A stretch of DNA of 64,000 nt, from assembly GCA_008933995.1 (NCBI GenBank), contig WARS01000046.1:11747526-11811525 (forward strand). The letters run 5' to 3'. The DNA is from Datnioides undecimradiatus. Its lineage: Eukaryota; Chordata; Actinopteri; Lobotiformes; Datnioididae. Within the stretch, counting starts at the first letter, position 1; the number at the start of each line of letters is the position of its first letter. Under the pieces are notes generated by a model. That model was not told where the DNA came from. It made no database searches and worked only from the letters and a program-made list of their open reading frames with translations. Below, piece by piece: positions 36,797 through 49,560 of the stretch. The position numbers and the translations under genes were made by a program.

Positions 36797-39365
36797 GTGG
36801 GAATGGAAAGCAGCCTCCTCGACACACCGGCTGTTTTACGAGTCTGGCTCCAAACTGACGGCCTGATGGCTCGATCTAATAAGCAGTCATTGGATATCAG
36901 ATTCAAATCTCTTCTCTGCTCTGTGAAAGACGAGATGCAAGCTCCTTCTCTATTTATGTCACAATGACTATGCAATATGAGTGTGTGATATTGAAAGGGC
37001 TGAGGAGTGTGCTGTCATCCAATACTGTACATCTGCTCTCCCAGCAGTACACAGAGATCATTGTCTCGCTGGTCTTTGACTGAGCAGAAAGCGCCGCGTC
37101 GGACGTCACTACGCAAACAAAGGTGTGTTGACAAAGTGCAGATTCGTCTCACAGGCTTGCTCTCTTTATGTCTTTCCGTTCTCTGCACTTGCCATCGCGT
37201 TGTCTCCTGCGCTCAGGGATGGGTTGGGAAATTAGGAGCTTATTCTGCTCCCGGCAGCAGCTCAATTGAAGAAAGTAACAGTCATAGAAACCCCTTTCCC
37301 ACGTTATAACCCCTGCTTTTTATCTCCCTCCATCGCACTTCCATTACTGTTTCCATCTAATTCTTCAGCCCATCTCCTCCCCCAAGACCACCACCCCTCC
37401 AGTCACTTCAAACAACTTCTTGTCTTTGTTGAAGCATAGATCCTCACTCCTGCGTCAGCGTTGCCTCCCTCAGAGCGCGCTTGTGTGAAATTGGATTGCT
37501 GATCCGTTGGCGCTGAGTGGCAGAGATGTAATATGGGATAGCGGCAACCGCATGTTCTGATGCCAGAGACAGCTGTTATAGGACACCGACGGATCACAGA
37601 TGATGCTTGACTCCCAGTCCTCATCTCTTCAACACTGGAAATGCTCTCAGCAAATCTTGTGACAACATACAGGAGAACACAGCCGATCAACAAACAGAGC
37701 CACACAAGGCCGTGGTCGGGCGCGTTGCACTTCAGAGCAACGTGGAAGGTTGTCGGATTTGCTCAATTCGCTAAAGTGTCAAGGGGTCATCGCTGATCCC
37801 AGGGCAATTTGAAGTGGCTGTCGCCTTAGATTTGCCATTATCATTTGTCGTCGCTGCCACCGCTGCATCCAGCTCATCTTCCTCCCCATCAGTGGGTGAG
37901 AGGTTTGTGTCAAAGGGGAAAGTGATGCTTCACACAAATTTTCCTTGCGAGACTCTCGCACCCCATTGGCCTCGAGGGTGAATGTGCAGACTGTAGCTTG
38001 TTCTGGGCTGCGATCGAGCTTTGCTTCAAATCACCGGTTTCTAATTGTGGCAAATTTCCAAAGCAGGAACAGCAAAAAATAGTTTGTACCCAGCAGCCAT
38101 TATCCGGTGCAAAATTATCCACCGCTTTCAAGATGTAGCTTAAAATCTTCAATTTCACTCCAGTCTACCTGTGATTCAGAGGTTTACATGTGGAAATCTT
38201 TATTTATAGAGAAGTGCGATGTAGTTACTAATTTCATGCAGCACTAATCTTTGGGCAAATATTGCAAATTATAAGTATTCACGTCACATTTTTGGCTACT
38301 TTTTATAGAGCAGTTGGAATGCATCCAGTGAACCCGGAGCAGGACTCTCCTCTAGTTCGAGGCTGCCATTCATCCAGCTATGTAATTGGACACATCATCA
38401 AATGAGCGGATCAGATCTCTAGCCCTTCAAAGACCCACACTTAGTACCCATATTCCCCTTCAAGTGTTAAATGAACCCCCTGCTGAGCTTAGCTGATTGT
38501 ATGTCATTTGGCTTTCCTCTGGTGGGGAAAAAAAACCCTCATCTGCCAGCCTCTTTCCCCTTCCTCCATAGCCACCCCCTCTGCCTTTGTCTGTCCTGTT
38601 GCACAATTGCAGAATAAAGAGCGGTGGCATTTAAAAAGGTCCACATGTGGAGGGGTTGACATTCAAAGTGCTGCCACCTTAAGGTTAACTCCAAACGAAA
38701 GGTGCTGGCGAATGCGGGCTTTTAAAGCATCAGTCATGTCATGTGGAATATCAGATATTGGTGAGGAGGCAGACGGAGCGGCGTTTTAAGACGCACAGGT
38801 AAACAATACATCTCTCCTCCAGCATGTCTGCCACTTCTCTCGGCTTTGTCTCACACTTGCGGTACTAAGGTCTGCGGGTGCGCTCAGCATCAGTTACATT
38901 CAGCGCTGCCCAGGATGTATTTGTGCAAATGAACATGGATACAAAAAGAGGTGTTATGGGCAATTGCCCTGCCTCAGGCTGAATTTTGACTCCCGGTAAA
39001 ACTAAGACATTTACTCTTTCATTCGTATTTGGTGGAGGTGGACAAAAGTGCTTGCTCTTTCTTTGACTGTAAATAGACATTGACAGCCTTTGCTTTGAAA
39101 TTTCTTTGCTTGACTTGTTAGGGTTTTCAGTTGGATGCACAGAAGAGACAATAAGCAAAGCTTAAGAGAGGCTTCCTGAAAATACTTGGAAACAAAATCA
39201 TTAGCCAATTGACTTTGCCCCCCCACCTCCCCACTCCACTGCTGGCCCTGACAGCTGGGAAGGACCTCGGCCCTGTTTTGTTAAGCTTTAAAGCCTCCAT
39301 TTAAAAAAACACACACACGACCAGAAGTAGAGAGAAAGTGAATGAATTTTACTTTTTACCCCTTC

Positions 39366-39735
39366 TGACACTCGGGATAGCTTCATCTGTTGGTCACTCA
39401 AACTAGTAAATGCCATAAAATTTGGTTTGGACATTCATAGCGCCCAAATCCTAGAGATTTAGGTGAGTCACCTTTAATCTCGCGCCATCATAAGATCCAG
39501 ATTCAATTCATCCAATACTTTTTTGTGGCCTGTCTGCCTTGAAAACTAATGATATTCTGGCCAGCCGCTGCCACACTTTGCACTACATGCAAATTGGCAG
39601 ATATTAGCATGCTAAACTAAGACATGGACGTGGTAAATGTATACCTGCTAAACGTCAGCATGCTAGCACTGAACGGTTGCCTTCAGCTTTGACCTCACAG
39701 AGCTGCTGCAGAGGCACTGACATGATGGATTTTGC
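39366..39735 (+). mobile_element. Decayed copy of the same teleost repeat as at 16640-17155
   Basis: The words TCACCTTTAATCTCGCGCCATC, AATTCATCCAATACTTTT, GAAAACTAATGATATTCTGGCC, GCTAAACTAAGACATGGAC (from 39611), CTGCTAAACGTCAGCATGCTAGC and CACAGAGCTGCTGCAGAGG occur in the order I remember for a very common non-autonomous fish repeat. The copy is heavily mutated, non-coding and lies inside the large klhl29 intron. Limits are approximate. Confidence 0.55.
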
Positions 39736-40372
39736 ATGGTGGCACTGGCAAAAGTTATCTACAGTCACATTTCCATTTAGATAAAATCACACAGACATCT
39801 TAAAGGATATTTTGACATTGATTATTCTTATGTTCATGCATTATTATATATTCCCCACAGCTTTCGTGCAACAATATCTTCTTCGCTCACAAACAGCTTT
39901 CAAAGGTTACATGGTGCTTGAAGTTTTGTTGTTTTTCTTAAAATTTAACAAGGTCCTCATTATGACAGAGGCTTTGCTCCAACTCCAGAAAACTTTTTAT
40001 CTGGCTCTCATTATTCTTCCATTTCACCCAGTCCATTATTTGATTGTCACTTCCTCGTATTGTGGTCCACTTGCTGTGGGCCTTCCCAGTGCACTGTGCT
40101 CAGGGGATCCACAGCCAGCCATTTTAATAATACACACATAAATAATAGATATATTTTAAATGCAAATTCTAATAGGGACTTTGGGGGTGACTCAATCATG
40201 CAGCATTTGTGGTTTGACCTTAACTCCGGCTAACAAATTACTGGGAGCTCGGTGTTTCTCATTAGGAGCTCCACGCATCATCACACTGCCGAGTGTTCCT
40301 CTGCCATAACCACAACTGCCGTATACACCATGTTAATGTTTTCCTTTCATCTTTACACAGTTTTTACATGGG

Positions 40373-40396
40373 GTTTTTTTTTTTTTTTTTTTTTTT
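40373..40396 (+). repeat. Poly-T homopolymer
   Basis: About 23 consecutive T residues after GGGG. Confidence 0.92.
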
Positions 40397-41289
40397 AGCA
40401 CTGTTGCTGCACAGGCGAAGTGTTTAGCAGCATGAGTAAGACTTTACATGAAACAGCATCAGTACAACGATTCACTTGAGCAGGAACAGCTTAACGTTGC
40501 TGTTGTTAAAGTCGAATACAGACGACCAATCGCTCTGCTTTTTGCTTTTTGCTGCTGTTATTGTTTTCAGCCTGTTTTTCAAAAGTGTGTGGTTTTTTTT
40601 TCCTGTTCAATCATCCAGTGACTGACGGGATAATTAGTAATAAATAAGTACAGGTGCTTATCAGAATTAGGCATGGTGGAAGAGTATTTTGTTCTTAATT
40701 GTTCTTAAATAACCAAAATAAAAGTACCTGCTGTGAAAGAAAAATGGGATAATCAGAGATGACTTTGCAATTAGTTAATACGTTAGGCTGAAAATGCACA
40801 CGATTAATTAAGAGACTGAAAACAATGCTTTTGCACCTTGCGTCTTATTTTGTACCCAGATTATGCAATTTCACTTTAGACCATGCGCTTTAGATCAAAG
40901 TGCATTCAGTTTTGTAGTTTACATTGTTTTAAAACCTATGGATTTGGCATGTCTTCAGACTCTTTTTGCTATTTTGGGCCTTAAATCATTTTTTGAACTA
41001 CACTACTGTTAGTAGTTTAGAGGGGAAATTAATATCTGGCTAACAACTCATACACATCTGACATGTGACAGCACTTATTTGATCTGTAGCAATAATGGTC
41101 TTTTATAGGTGTAGTTTAATAGTTTTTAATAGAAAGCTAATAGAAATCCTTTTGGAGTAGAAAGTAGTAGTAGCAGCATACAAAGGAAATACAGTGCTTG
41201 AATAAATGTGTTTTTACCAGGGACGGAGTTGGTGCTTCAGTAGCTTAGTGCTTTCATAATATGCTAAAATTAGAGATTTGAAGTTAAAT

Positions 41290-41402
41290 CAAATTCATCC
41301 ATCCTTTTTTGTACCTGCTTATCCTGTTTGACACTGCAGAGGCTGCATGTCTGGACTCATGCAGATACCAGATCAAGCCACTGAGCCAGCGTGCCGCCGT
41401 TC
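41290..41402 (+). mobile_element. Degenerate, internally deleted fish interspersed repeat
   Basis: TTCATCCATCCTTTTTTGTACCTGCTTATCC at the left and CCACTGAGCCAGCGTGCCGCCG at the right resemble the two ends of a common fish repeat (CATCCATC...CGCTTATCC at one end, CCACTGCGCCACCGTGCCGCC at the other) with most of the middle missing. I recall these ends from other fish sequence and cannot align them. No coding capacity remains. Confidence 0.38.
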
Positions 41403-44400
41403 ATGACAAAGCAAAACCTTGTTGAAAAACTGCTGTGTATATGGAAACAATTGAAGCAATAAATCTGGACCGTGTATCAGAGCGGGGGACGTTTACTGCG
41501 TCTTGCACACAAATTTTAAGATGTGTTTCCATAAAAGAAAGTAGTAAAACCTTCCACAAATCCAGGAAATAGACACAATCGCAGCAAATTTCAAAGAATT
41601 ACTGTAGTTATTATGTTACGAAAGACAGGTCACATGAGTTGTGTCATGAATTAAGTTGTGCCTCGCTGATTGAATTTAAGATTGTGACAACTCTTTACTG
41701 CCTCTGCATCAATTCTCCAGTCCTAATCCACAGCAACGGCGCCACTGTACACAAAGCCCCTTCCTTACTGTTGAAATCAACAGCTGGGCATCAGAGTTAC
41801 GACAACTTTAATCCCTGTTGCAAACTCTCTGCAGCCATAAATGCGATCATCAACAAAGGCCACACAGTTTGTATTCCTCTGTAATTCTGCTCTAATAACA
41901 ACACTGGCAACTATATTGCAGCCGTAATCAGATTAGATACTTCTGGGAAATAACAGTTGATAATGTTTGAAGAGGAGGATAATATCCCTGTTCAAATTAG
42001 TCTGCAAATTGGAATGGAATAAATTGTCTGTTCAACATAATATTTTACTGAGTCTAGAGGCAAAGCAATCCAAAAGTAATTGAAAGCAATTAGATTATGA
42101 TTACTAAATTTGATTAATCTGGTGGATTACACTACTGGTTTGACAGCTGTAAGTATGTAATCTGTACCAGATCAGTAATATGTAGCAGAATACGTTTTTC
42201 AAGTAAACCTCTCTATGTGGGTAACGCGTTATGGCACTGGTGACAGAATAGTGGATGATCTGTATAAATAATATTGCTCAGTACGATATGAAGCGCTGTT
42301 CTCTGGAGTAACAGCCACACTTTAAATTCGCATTAATCTAATTTGAAGTTGTTGGGTTTTTTTTAGCGCTCAACTTTACTCTTAAACTTGCTTAGCAGTG
42401 ACATCAGCTATAAAGTTATTTTCAACAAACTGGCAGTAAACTAATTTCACTATAATCAATCATTGTCAGTGTAACAGCTTTATTAAATCAAGTAATTACT
42501 TTATAATTGCTTGGTGCTGAAGTGTGCAAGCTTCTTTACATACTGGGGCGATTGCATCTTAAATTACTGTACAGGTGCGCGAGCCACACGCACCACACGA
42601 GAGAGCATCCTGGCTCTCGTGGTTACACGTCATTGTTGTCTGTGACTTGTTTAAGAGGCCAGCCGTGCCAGGAGGTACTGTCATTGCCTGTCATTTAGAG
42701 AGAGAGGGAGTGCGTGTGTGGCGTGATTTGACACAAATGAAAATGTAAGGTATGATTGTTGTGTCGCTGCCTGCTCCCCCCCCCTTCCATAATGGCATCC
42801 CCTGTTCATTTGATCCATTACTGGTGCTATTACCGTGAGCTATAGCCTAAATGTCAGCCCGCTTTGAGTCATATTTCCATTTTGCTCAAAAAAAAAAAAA
42901 GAATGCAGATGTCTCTGTCCCACAGCGCAGCCCTTCCTTTGGCGTTGAGGTTGTTTTTGTTGTCGTTGGAAATTCTCCAGCTGCCGTCTCAATTAAGAAG
43001 CTGAATTTTGGTGGTGGGGGCGGGCGGGCGGTGGGGTGGCTGTTTGCGCAGTCCCGCCACATCTTGAGCATCTCCTGATGTATGTCAGAACAGCGCATAA
43101 AGAGAACACTCTCAAGGTCAGATTGAAATTGGAACCATTTCATCATGAGGCATTATGGGAGGTGCCGCGCATCTGAGGGGGCAATAAATATTGCCAAACG
43201 CGAGCCAAACGCGGCCGGTACACAGCGTTTGCATGTGTTATTTTTAGGGCCGGGATTTATTGTGGACTTGTTTCTTTTTGCTGCGTTGTTTAAATGTTGC
43301 AGATCTGTGACCAGCGAATTGACTCTCGTCTCTCTTCTTCTACTCTTGATGTGTATGTGAGTCACACAAACTCGATGGTGCTCAGAAGTATCACAAGGGG
43401 AGGCTCTTCTATTTTTTTTTTTTTTTGCACAACATTTCACTCCGGTAAAACAGGCCCTATAACAGCGGGCATCAGCAGTTGAAATACGAATACTGTGTGT
43501 TGTTGAAATGAAAGCTGCGACCTGCCTGGCAGGTGTGTTATTTTCCTACTTCTCAAAAATGTACATCATTAGCCAGCACCTGAAATGACCTGCTCTTTGT
43601 CTGATAGTGCCAGCGACTGGGAAATGAATGAATGATCATCTTCCTCTATTTGACAAGATCGTGTCCTTCATTAACACAAAAAATCCTCCAACTATTAGAC
43701 CCCAGCACGTCATGCTTCGGCTTGGCTCACAGATTTGACAAGAAGCGGATGTTAATGTTGCTGCGTGAAAGGGCATTCTGAGTTTGACACAATCAAGGAC
43801 TTGTACTGTTCACTCACTGGGCAAAATCTTAATTACATTTCAACAAGCAAGCCATGTCAGATACCACTCGAACAGAGAATGTGGGCCGACTTTTACCAAG
43901 GGTGCAAAGAGTTCAGCGTTTATTCTGCTCTGATGTACTGTTTGTTGACTCGCAGTCAGCGATGAAAGGGTGTTTGCAAGTGCTCCTGCTTGAAGGACAG
44001 TCAAGGCTGCTTCACGTTGAATCCACATTGAAAGAAAGTCCAACTGAAAATTGACTGCGTTATTATCTCGAGCTTAGTGAAGCCACAATGGAGATTATTG
44101 AAACTAAGGGAGACTGTCTTGTCACTACCAACTAACTTTGTCTGCCAACTTGGAAATTAAGCATTCTACGCAGAGCAATGTGGGGATTTTTTATGTGTGT
44201 ATGCGTGTGTGTGTGTTTTCTCTCAGGAGAATAAAAGCAGAGTGAAGACCATGTGGGTGTGTCTGTGTTCCCCAGCGGAACGATTACCTTGACGAGGTTA
44301 AAAATGAATAAGCGCAGTTGAATAAACCGTCTGCGATTCACTGAATGACAGCTGCTGATTTGAACCGTGATGCCTACACAATATAAGCTTGACGCAAATA

Positions 44401-47060
44401 GAAAAGCTGAACATGTAGGACTGGCAAGGTCGCCGCCGCTTTGTGCATTTCTCTCCCCACAACTTTGCAGAATTCTTCCACAGGATTGTTTCAAAGAAGA
44501 AAGTTTAGCGCACAAGTAAATCATCGTTGTTAATAAGCACACGCACAAAAGAAGGAACTAGAAGTGCAACACGCTGAGTAGTGAATGTCCTGAACCATAT
44601 CGAGTTTCTAATGCAGACCATTTGTCCTGGTAAATGGTATTGAACTTCCCCCAGTTTGTCTCCAACCTGCTTTGAGGCAAAGAATAAAGACCTCAGAAAA
44701 CAACAACGTGTCTGTAGAGGCGGTAACTAAGGGCTGGCTTATGTACGATTACTATGTACATTTGTTAGATTGTTTACGTGGTAGTTGTGCTGTGCGTATT
44801 TGAATTATTAGCTTCTTTATAAAATGATTGCACTCGAGGGAAGCTTCATGCCCCACCGCATTTATCTTATAGCCATTCATATGCTATTACTTTGCAGATT
44901 GAGATTTAAAAAATAAACACATGATGATCATATAAACTACAACTGATCAATGTACTGAAAACGTAATTACCAGACAGTACAAGATGAGAGATATTTGCTC
45001 TGCCGCAGCAAATCATAAGATTCTGCTTCTACATTCGTGCATCAATAATAGTACTAAATTCCCAGTGTATCATTTTATACTGACGGAGCCTTTTATTGTT
45101 TGCAGAGTTGCTCTTTCAGTCATCGAGCAGGTACCGAGCAATATTAGCATTCAAGTGGAGTCACATTTCTTTGTGTAAGCCTAATTCTCACCCTGTTTTA
45201 GCTCTGTGTTTGGTCTCCACCAACTCCGAAGAGAAATATCAGGCTCTGTAGCTGCTAAGTGCTCGGCTGCTGCACCGGCTAGTGAACTCTATTGTTAACC
45301 AGCTCGTAACAAACTGTGCCTGTCTGAGCAGATACTCTGCAGTGGCTTTTTAGAGCTTTTTCGCTGAAAACAGACAAAATTGATGCTATGAGAGTGCTGG
45401 GAGTGAACTACAAGAGGTGAAGCATGCTGAAACGTGCTCCAAAGCTCTGTAAGGCCGAGAGGAGCTGCAGATTCAATGATAATTCTCTGTAGGTCACTGC
45501 GAGTGGCCTGTTCACATTGTCCTTTGAGACATTTATTTTAAACATTTTTATACTAGTCGTTTTAAGTAAAAGCTTTCAAATATGATTAGATAGCATCACA
45601 CTTGGTGCACTGCACAGCAAGTGAATTTAGATTTTTAGATTAGAGTGCTTCGTTATGATTGTATAAAGCAATTAATAAAGTAATTATTTCAGAATTTTAC
45701 CCACCTTCAATAAGCTAACAGGAAAGAACACACCAAGCCAATCTAAATATAAAAACCTTTGAATACATTTCAGATGCCGTGACTCTTGACTTTTTAAATT
45801 ACTTTTTACTTACTGTCCAGAAAGTAAGATGCACTCTCCTTCTCTCTTGAAGCTGAAAGCTGACATTTTGAAATCGCTTGAGTTAGTGATGCTGTCTCCT
45901 CTTGTTCACTTCCTGGCATAATGTTCCCTCTACCGTGTCCAGTGTTCCTGATTTTATATTAACGTGCTCCTCAAAGATCTAGGTTGAGCTATCATTACCC
46001 AGTAAAAAGGATATTTTTTTTTTTCTTTTTCCGCTGAAGGCACCTACTTAAAATTTATTGTGGTCAAAGAAAAAGAAAACATTAATATTTATCAGGTGGA
46101 AACACAAGGAGAAGAAGAAATGTAATAGTTGTTCTAATTCAAATCCTTTAAATTTGTATTGAGCGAGGTAAGGATGTGACCAGAAATCTCTTGGTGTGTG
46201 ACCTGCATATTTTCCTGGTAAATGAGACATGTTAAATGATGTGCCAGAGGGAAAATGGGTCTTTTCAAGCAGCACACACTGTTCCGATCATCACAGATAA
46301 CCAAGCTGGAAGACCAGGGACCTAATTTAAGGGCTATTTACCATACGCCAGATTTTCAATAGAGCTGCTCCCAGGCTGCATGCAACGGACAAAAAAAGAA
46401 AAAAACCAAAACTCGGAGAAAACCTGCAAGAGAAAAAAGATTTAAACCTCACAGAGCACACAAACACGATGATTTTATATTTTCTGCAGTTTGCAAAGAC
46501 ACCGGTAATTAATAATTCATCCATCTCATCTTGAGATCCTTTGCTGTGAATGTTTTGTGAGCTCCTCCTCAGTCTTAGCACTCTGCATGGAAAATGAGGC
46601 AATACAGCAAAAGAGGGCCCTACTTTGATCAAAAACAAAGAGGTGGGATGTGATTAATTCCATGGCACATCTTCTGGCTGCATCACCCTTGACTGACTCA
46701 TCAGACTTGAGCAACAAAAGGAACATCGTTTTTAATCAGAGTCATAATCCTAGATCAGCACGTAAGCGGGATTTGTCTCTAAACCGAGCGATTGTTGTCA
46801 CTTCTCAACATGTTTAGGCGCCTCACAGCAGAGGTGTAACAATGAATGTGGAACAATGAGCTCTCTCTTTCCTTCTTTTTGTCTTTGTTATCTGTTTCTC
46901 TCATTATCTTGGCATTACTTGTGCGTGTCTTGTCTTTTTGTCCCTCCTGTCTTGCACTCCTCCCATTTATAATCCTCTTTGACCACTCTGACTTGCAGCC
47001 TTCCAGTATGAAACAGAGTAAAGTGAAGAAGTGTTGAGGCTGTTCTTCGCAGGAGAAAAG

Positions 47061-47087
47061 CAACAACAACAACAACAACAACAACAG
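47061..47087 (+). repeat. CAA trinucleotide microsatellite
   Basis: About nine CAA units. The minus strand reads as a leucine or cysteine run in chance frames. Confidence 0.93.
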
Positions 47088-47249
47088 CAAAGGCCCCAAA
47101 ACAACACGTTTATGTGACAATGACCTCTAGCAGCAGTAGAAATTGTGACTCGTGTACTTCTGGAGTATAGGAGGAAAGAGTGTGATGTTGTTTCACAGTG
47201 GGTGCTTGGATGGATCAACAAAACATCACAATCTGACAGGGGGAGTCCA

Positions 47250-47480
47250 CTATTCCCTTCCTGAGTTCCATGACCCCCATTAACCAAGTTATTAATGTAA
47301 CCAGGGCAACGGTCTCCTAAATTTAACTTGCCAAACATCACCTTCCTAACCAAGTTCCAAACCCAACCAAGTTGAGTTTTGTTACTGTTGAATGTGTTTT
47401 TTTTGTTGCAAAAGTGATGCGGACCAGTTTTGGAAGGCCTGGGCAGTTTATGTCACCATAGGGGCTTTGCGTCAAGAAAC
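47250..47480 (+). mobile_element. Possible degenerate fish repeat with ACCAAGTT units
   Basis: The words TAACCAAGTTATTAAT, CCTAACCAAGTTCCAAACCC, AACCAAGTTGAGTTTTGTTACTG and GATGCGGACCAGTTTTGG recall a common teleost repeat built from CTAACCAAGT...TTTTGTTGC units. Copies are very degenerate and limits uncertain. Confidence 0.33.
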
Positions 47481-48661
47481 ACTTGTGTGGTGTTCTGTCA
47501 TCCAGCTGTTAACAGCTATGCATTTTGTTTCGTTTTTGAGGACATGTCTCTTGGTTTGGCATTTGTTGTGGTCTTGTTGGGAACCTGACACTTCCTGTTT
47601 AATGTACATGGAAAAATACTTTTTGGTATAATTCTAAAACCGTGTACACCTGGTCAAAAGTCAGCTATTTGTACATTTCTTGGAATGGCTGACTGTAAAT
47701 GCTGTATATACATTATCAGCATCTGTAGAGCCTGATGTTGGTCCACAGATAGTTTTGACTGATAACGCATCACAGACATACAAGTAGTAATACCAGTTCT
47801 GAGCGCCTTTTCATTGTCATACCAGTGCAAAATCAGTAAAAAAAGAAAAAAAAGTATTTTTATTCCAGAACATAAATTCTTGACATCAGCTGCCATATTG
47901 GTAATCAATGAACATTTCCATAAATCCCACATCAGCTGGTGTCTAGTTTGTAGAGACAGTGTTTGGCTGAGAGCTGCAGGTACAATAGGACCATCTGTGA
48001 CTCTGATGAGTCAACCCAGTTTTAATAATATCAGTGTAAGGGACAAAGCAGTTTAATCAAAACATCCTAATGGCGGCATTATTGACTTCTGCATACAACA
48101 CTTACAGCACGCTGAAGTTGTCGTTGCAGTTATCGCTGGTATTAAAGTTTATGCATGTTGCGAACCGTCCTGAGCCGCTGACCAAAACGTCTCAGACGGG
48201 TCCTTCCCTCCAGCCAGAGTTATGGCGTACTTGACTGAGAAGAGATTGCGCACCAATGAAGAATGGAGGGCTCTTTCTTTTGTTTCCGCACTCAAATATA
48301 CGGCCTCATTTCATCGGCTTAACGACCTCATTTAAATGAGCCTAATGACTCTCACTAATGTCCGGGCATGGCCAAGAGATTGTGACTGTTCTCACAAGCA
48401 ATGTCCTCTGCATGCACATTGTATATCTCCATTATGAGGCCTGGTCTCTATGGAAAACACAACCTATTTATTGTCTTCAGTGTTTAAGATTAATATTACT
48501 ATAATGCAACTGCTTCTCTGTTATGCAGTTTACAGGTTGCACTTTCTAGGGCATTTTAAAGCAGGATTTATTTCACGTTGTGGTTTAGTCAAACAGATGT
48601 TTATGCTGCATATATTTTTCATGCCGCTGTACGTGACAAAAATGGTTTGTTTAGTAAATGC

Positions 48662-48684
48662 CAAAAAAAAAAAAAAAAAAAAAA
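48662..48684 (+). repeat. Poly-A homopolymer
   Basis: About 23 consecutive A residues. No retroposon body is recognised upstream. Confidence 0.93.
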
Positions 48685-48949
48685 GTTTACGACATCCATT
48701 TCGTCAGTTGTTTTTAGTGTGTCCGCTCCTTTTGCTTCACTGCTTCCCAGCAGTATAGCTTTTGACGGCTGAATTGAGTGCCGGAAAGGTCACTGAAATG
48801 CTAATGCCAAAAAGTAATTTTAAAGTCAGCTCTTCAAAATTCTCACAGAATACGTCGCAAAAGGGAAATGTTAAGTCCTCACATCCAGACATATTAGCGC
48901 TATTAGCACTCTCTGTGTCAACCTCATGTCACAGCTTGTGATGACTCCG

Positions 48950-49560
48950 CTGTGTCTCGATCAATCTGCAGTCTGATAGTTTCCATTAAAGATCAGAGTG
49001 TGAAGCCAGCACTTGGCTACTCTGTTATGGATCAATTTAAATAAAGGACTATGCTTGGCGTCAACACAGATCAATATGCGGACGGGCTTCCTGATGCGGT
49101 CATAACCACCAAAGCAGGGCCCATTATGCGAAGCACTCTTGTCAAAGAGGGATGTTAAAGCACATACAGTCGAATATGTGACAGGAAATCAATGCTTTCT
49201 GATAGGGACTGAAACCTGACAGCTCAATAAGCTTTGGAGGGAAGATCTCCGCTCTTATTCCTCCCCTTCCTCCCATTCCCACCATAGCTATATCCCATCC
49301 CTACAAGGGACTTAACAGCTCAACCCTGCAGACTATTTCAGATTACAAGCTCCTGTCAACAAGTGCACGGGGAACAGGTCGTACGGGGTTGTGTGAGGGA
49401 AATAGGAATCTGTGCGCAGCGCAGGTGCTGCCACTGACAGCCGAGGTGCCTTTAAAGCCCGCCTCCGGTGGCATCATTACCTCATTCAGATACTGTAAAG
49501 GGACTGTGCACAGTCCTGGCCAAGAAGAGGACCTTTAGAGTCCCTAAATAATGTTCTGCT
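48950..49560. promoter_or_regulatory. Candidate conserved non-coding element with a 16-base perfect palindrome
   Basis: Complex, repeat-poor intronic sequence that includes the perfect palindrome GGACTGTGCACAGTCC at 49501-49516 and words such as CTCAATAAGCTTTGG and GGCATCATTACCTCATTCAG. I call it from texture only; neither conservation nor activity can be shown here. Confidence 0.25.

Larger units (their letters stand above)
28955..39366 (+). other. klhl29: klhl29 intron after the first coding exon, 5' part
   Basis: This is the first third of a 30.9 kb intron. No nested gene is recognised. A pyrimidine-rich patch at 29150-29420 produces serine/leucine/proline-rich frames on + and arginine/glutamate-rich frames on -. 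The intron also holds a purine GGGA repeat (34187-34205), a CT tract (34969-34997), T runs (35091-35110, 35342-35356), an A run (35984-36003), A-rich sequence at 36182-36208 and a GT tract (36770-36796). A tandem pair of TAGTGCATTAG lies at 33851-33872, and an imperfect GACA/GATA patch at about 35876-35932. Confidence 0.85.
39735..48900 (+). other. klhl29: klhl29 intron, middle part
   Basis: No nested gene is recognised. Notable contents are a T run (40373-40396), a short degenerate fish-repeat end (41290-41402), an A run (42889-42901), a T run (43409-43426), a CAA triplet tract (47061-47087), a probable degenerate repeat (47250-47480) and an A run (48662-48684). The sequence is AT-rich from about 40600 to 42500. 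Open frames of up to 138 codons are not protein-like. Confidence 0.85.

Noticed and set aside
46779..47353. Minus-strand frames with leucine or cysteine runs
   Set aside because: The runs are translations of the CAA triplet tract at 47061-47087.
48662..48684. Poly-A tract as the tail of a processed pseudogene
   Set aside because: I recognise no coding remnant upstream and see no obvious flanking duplication.
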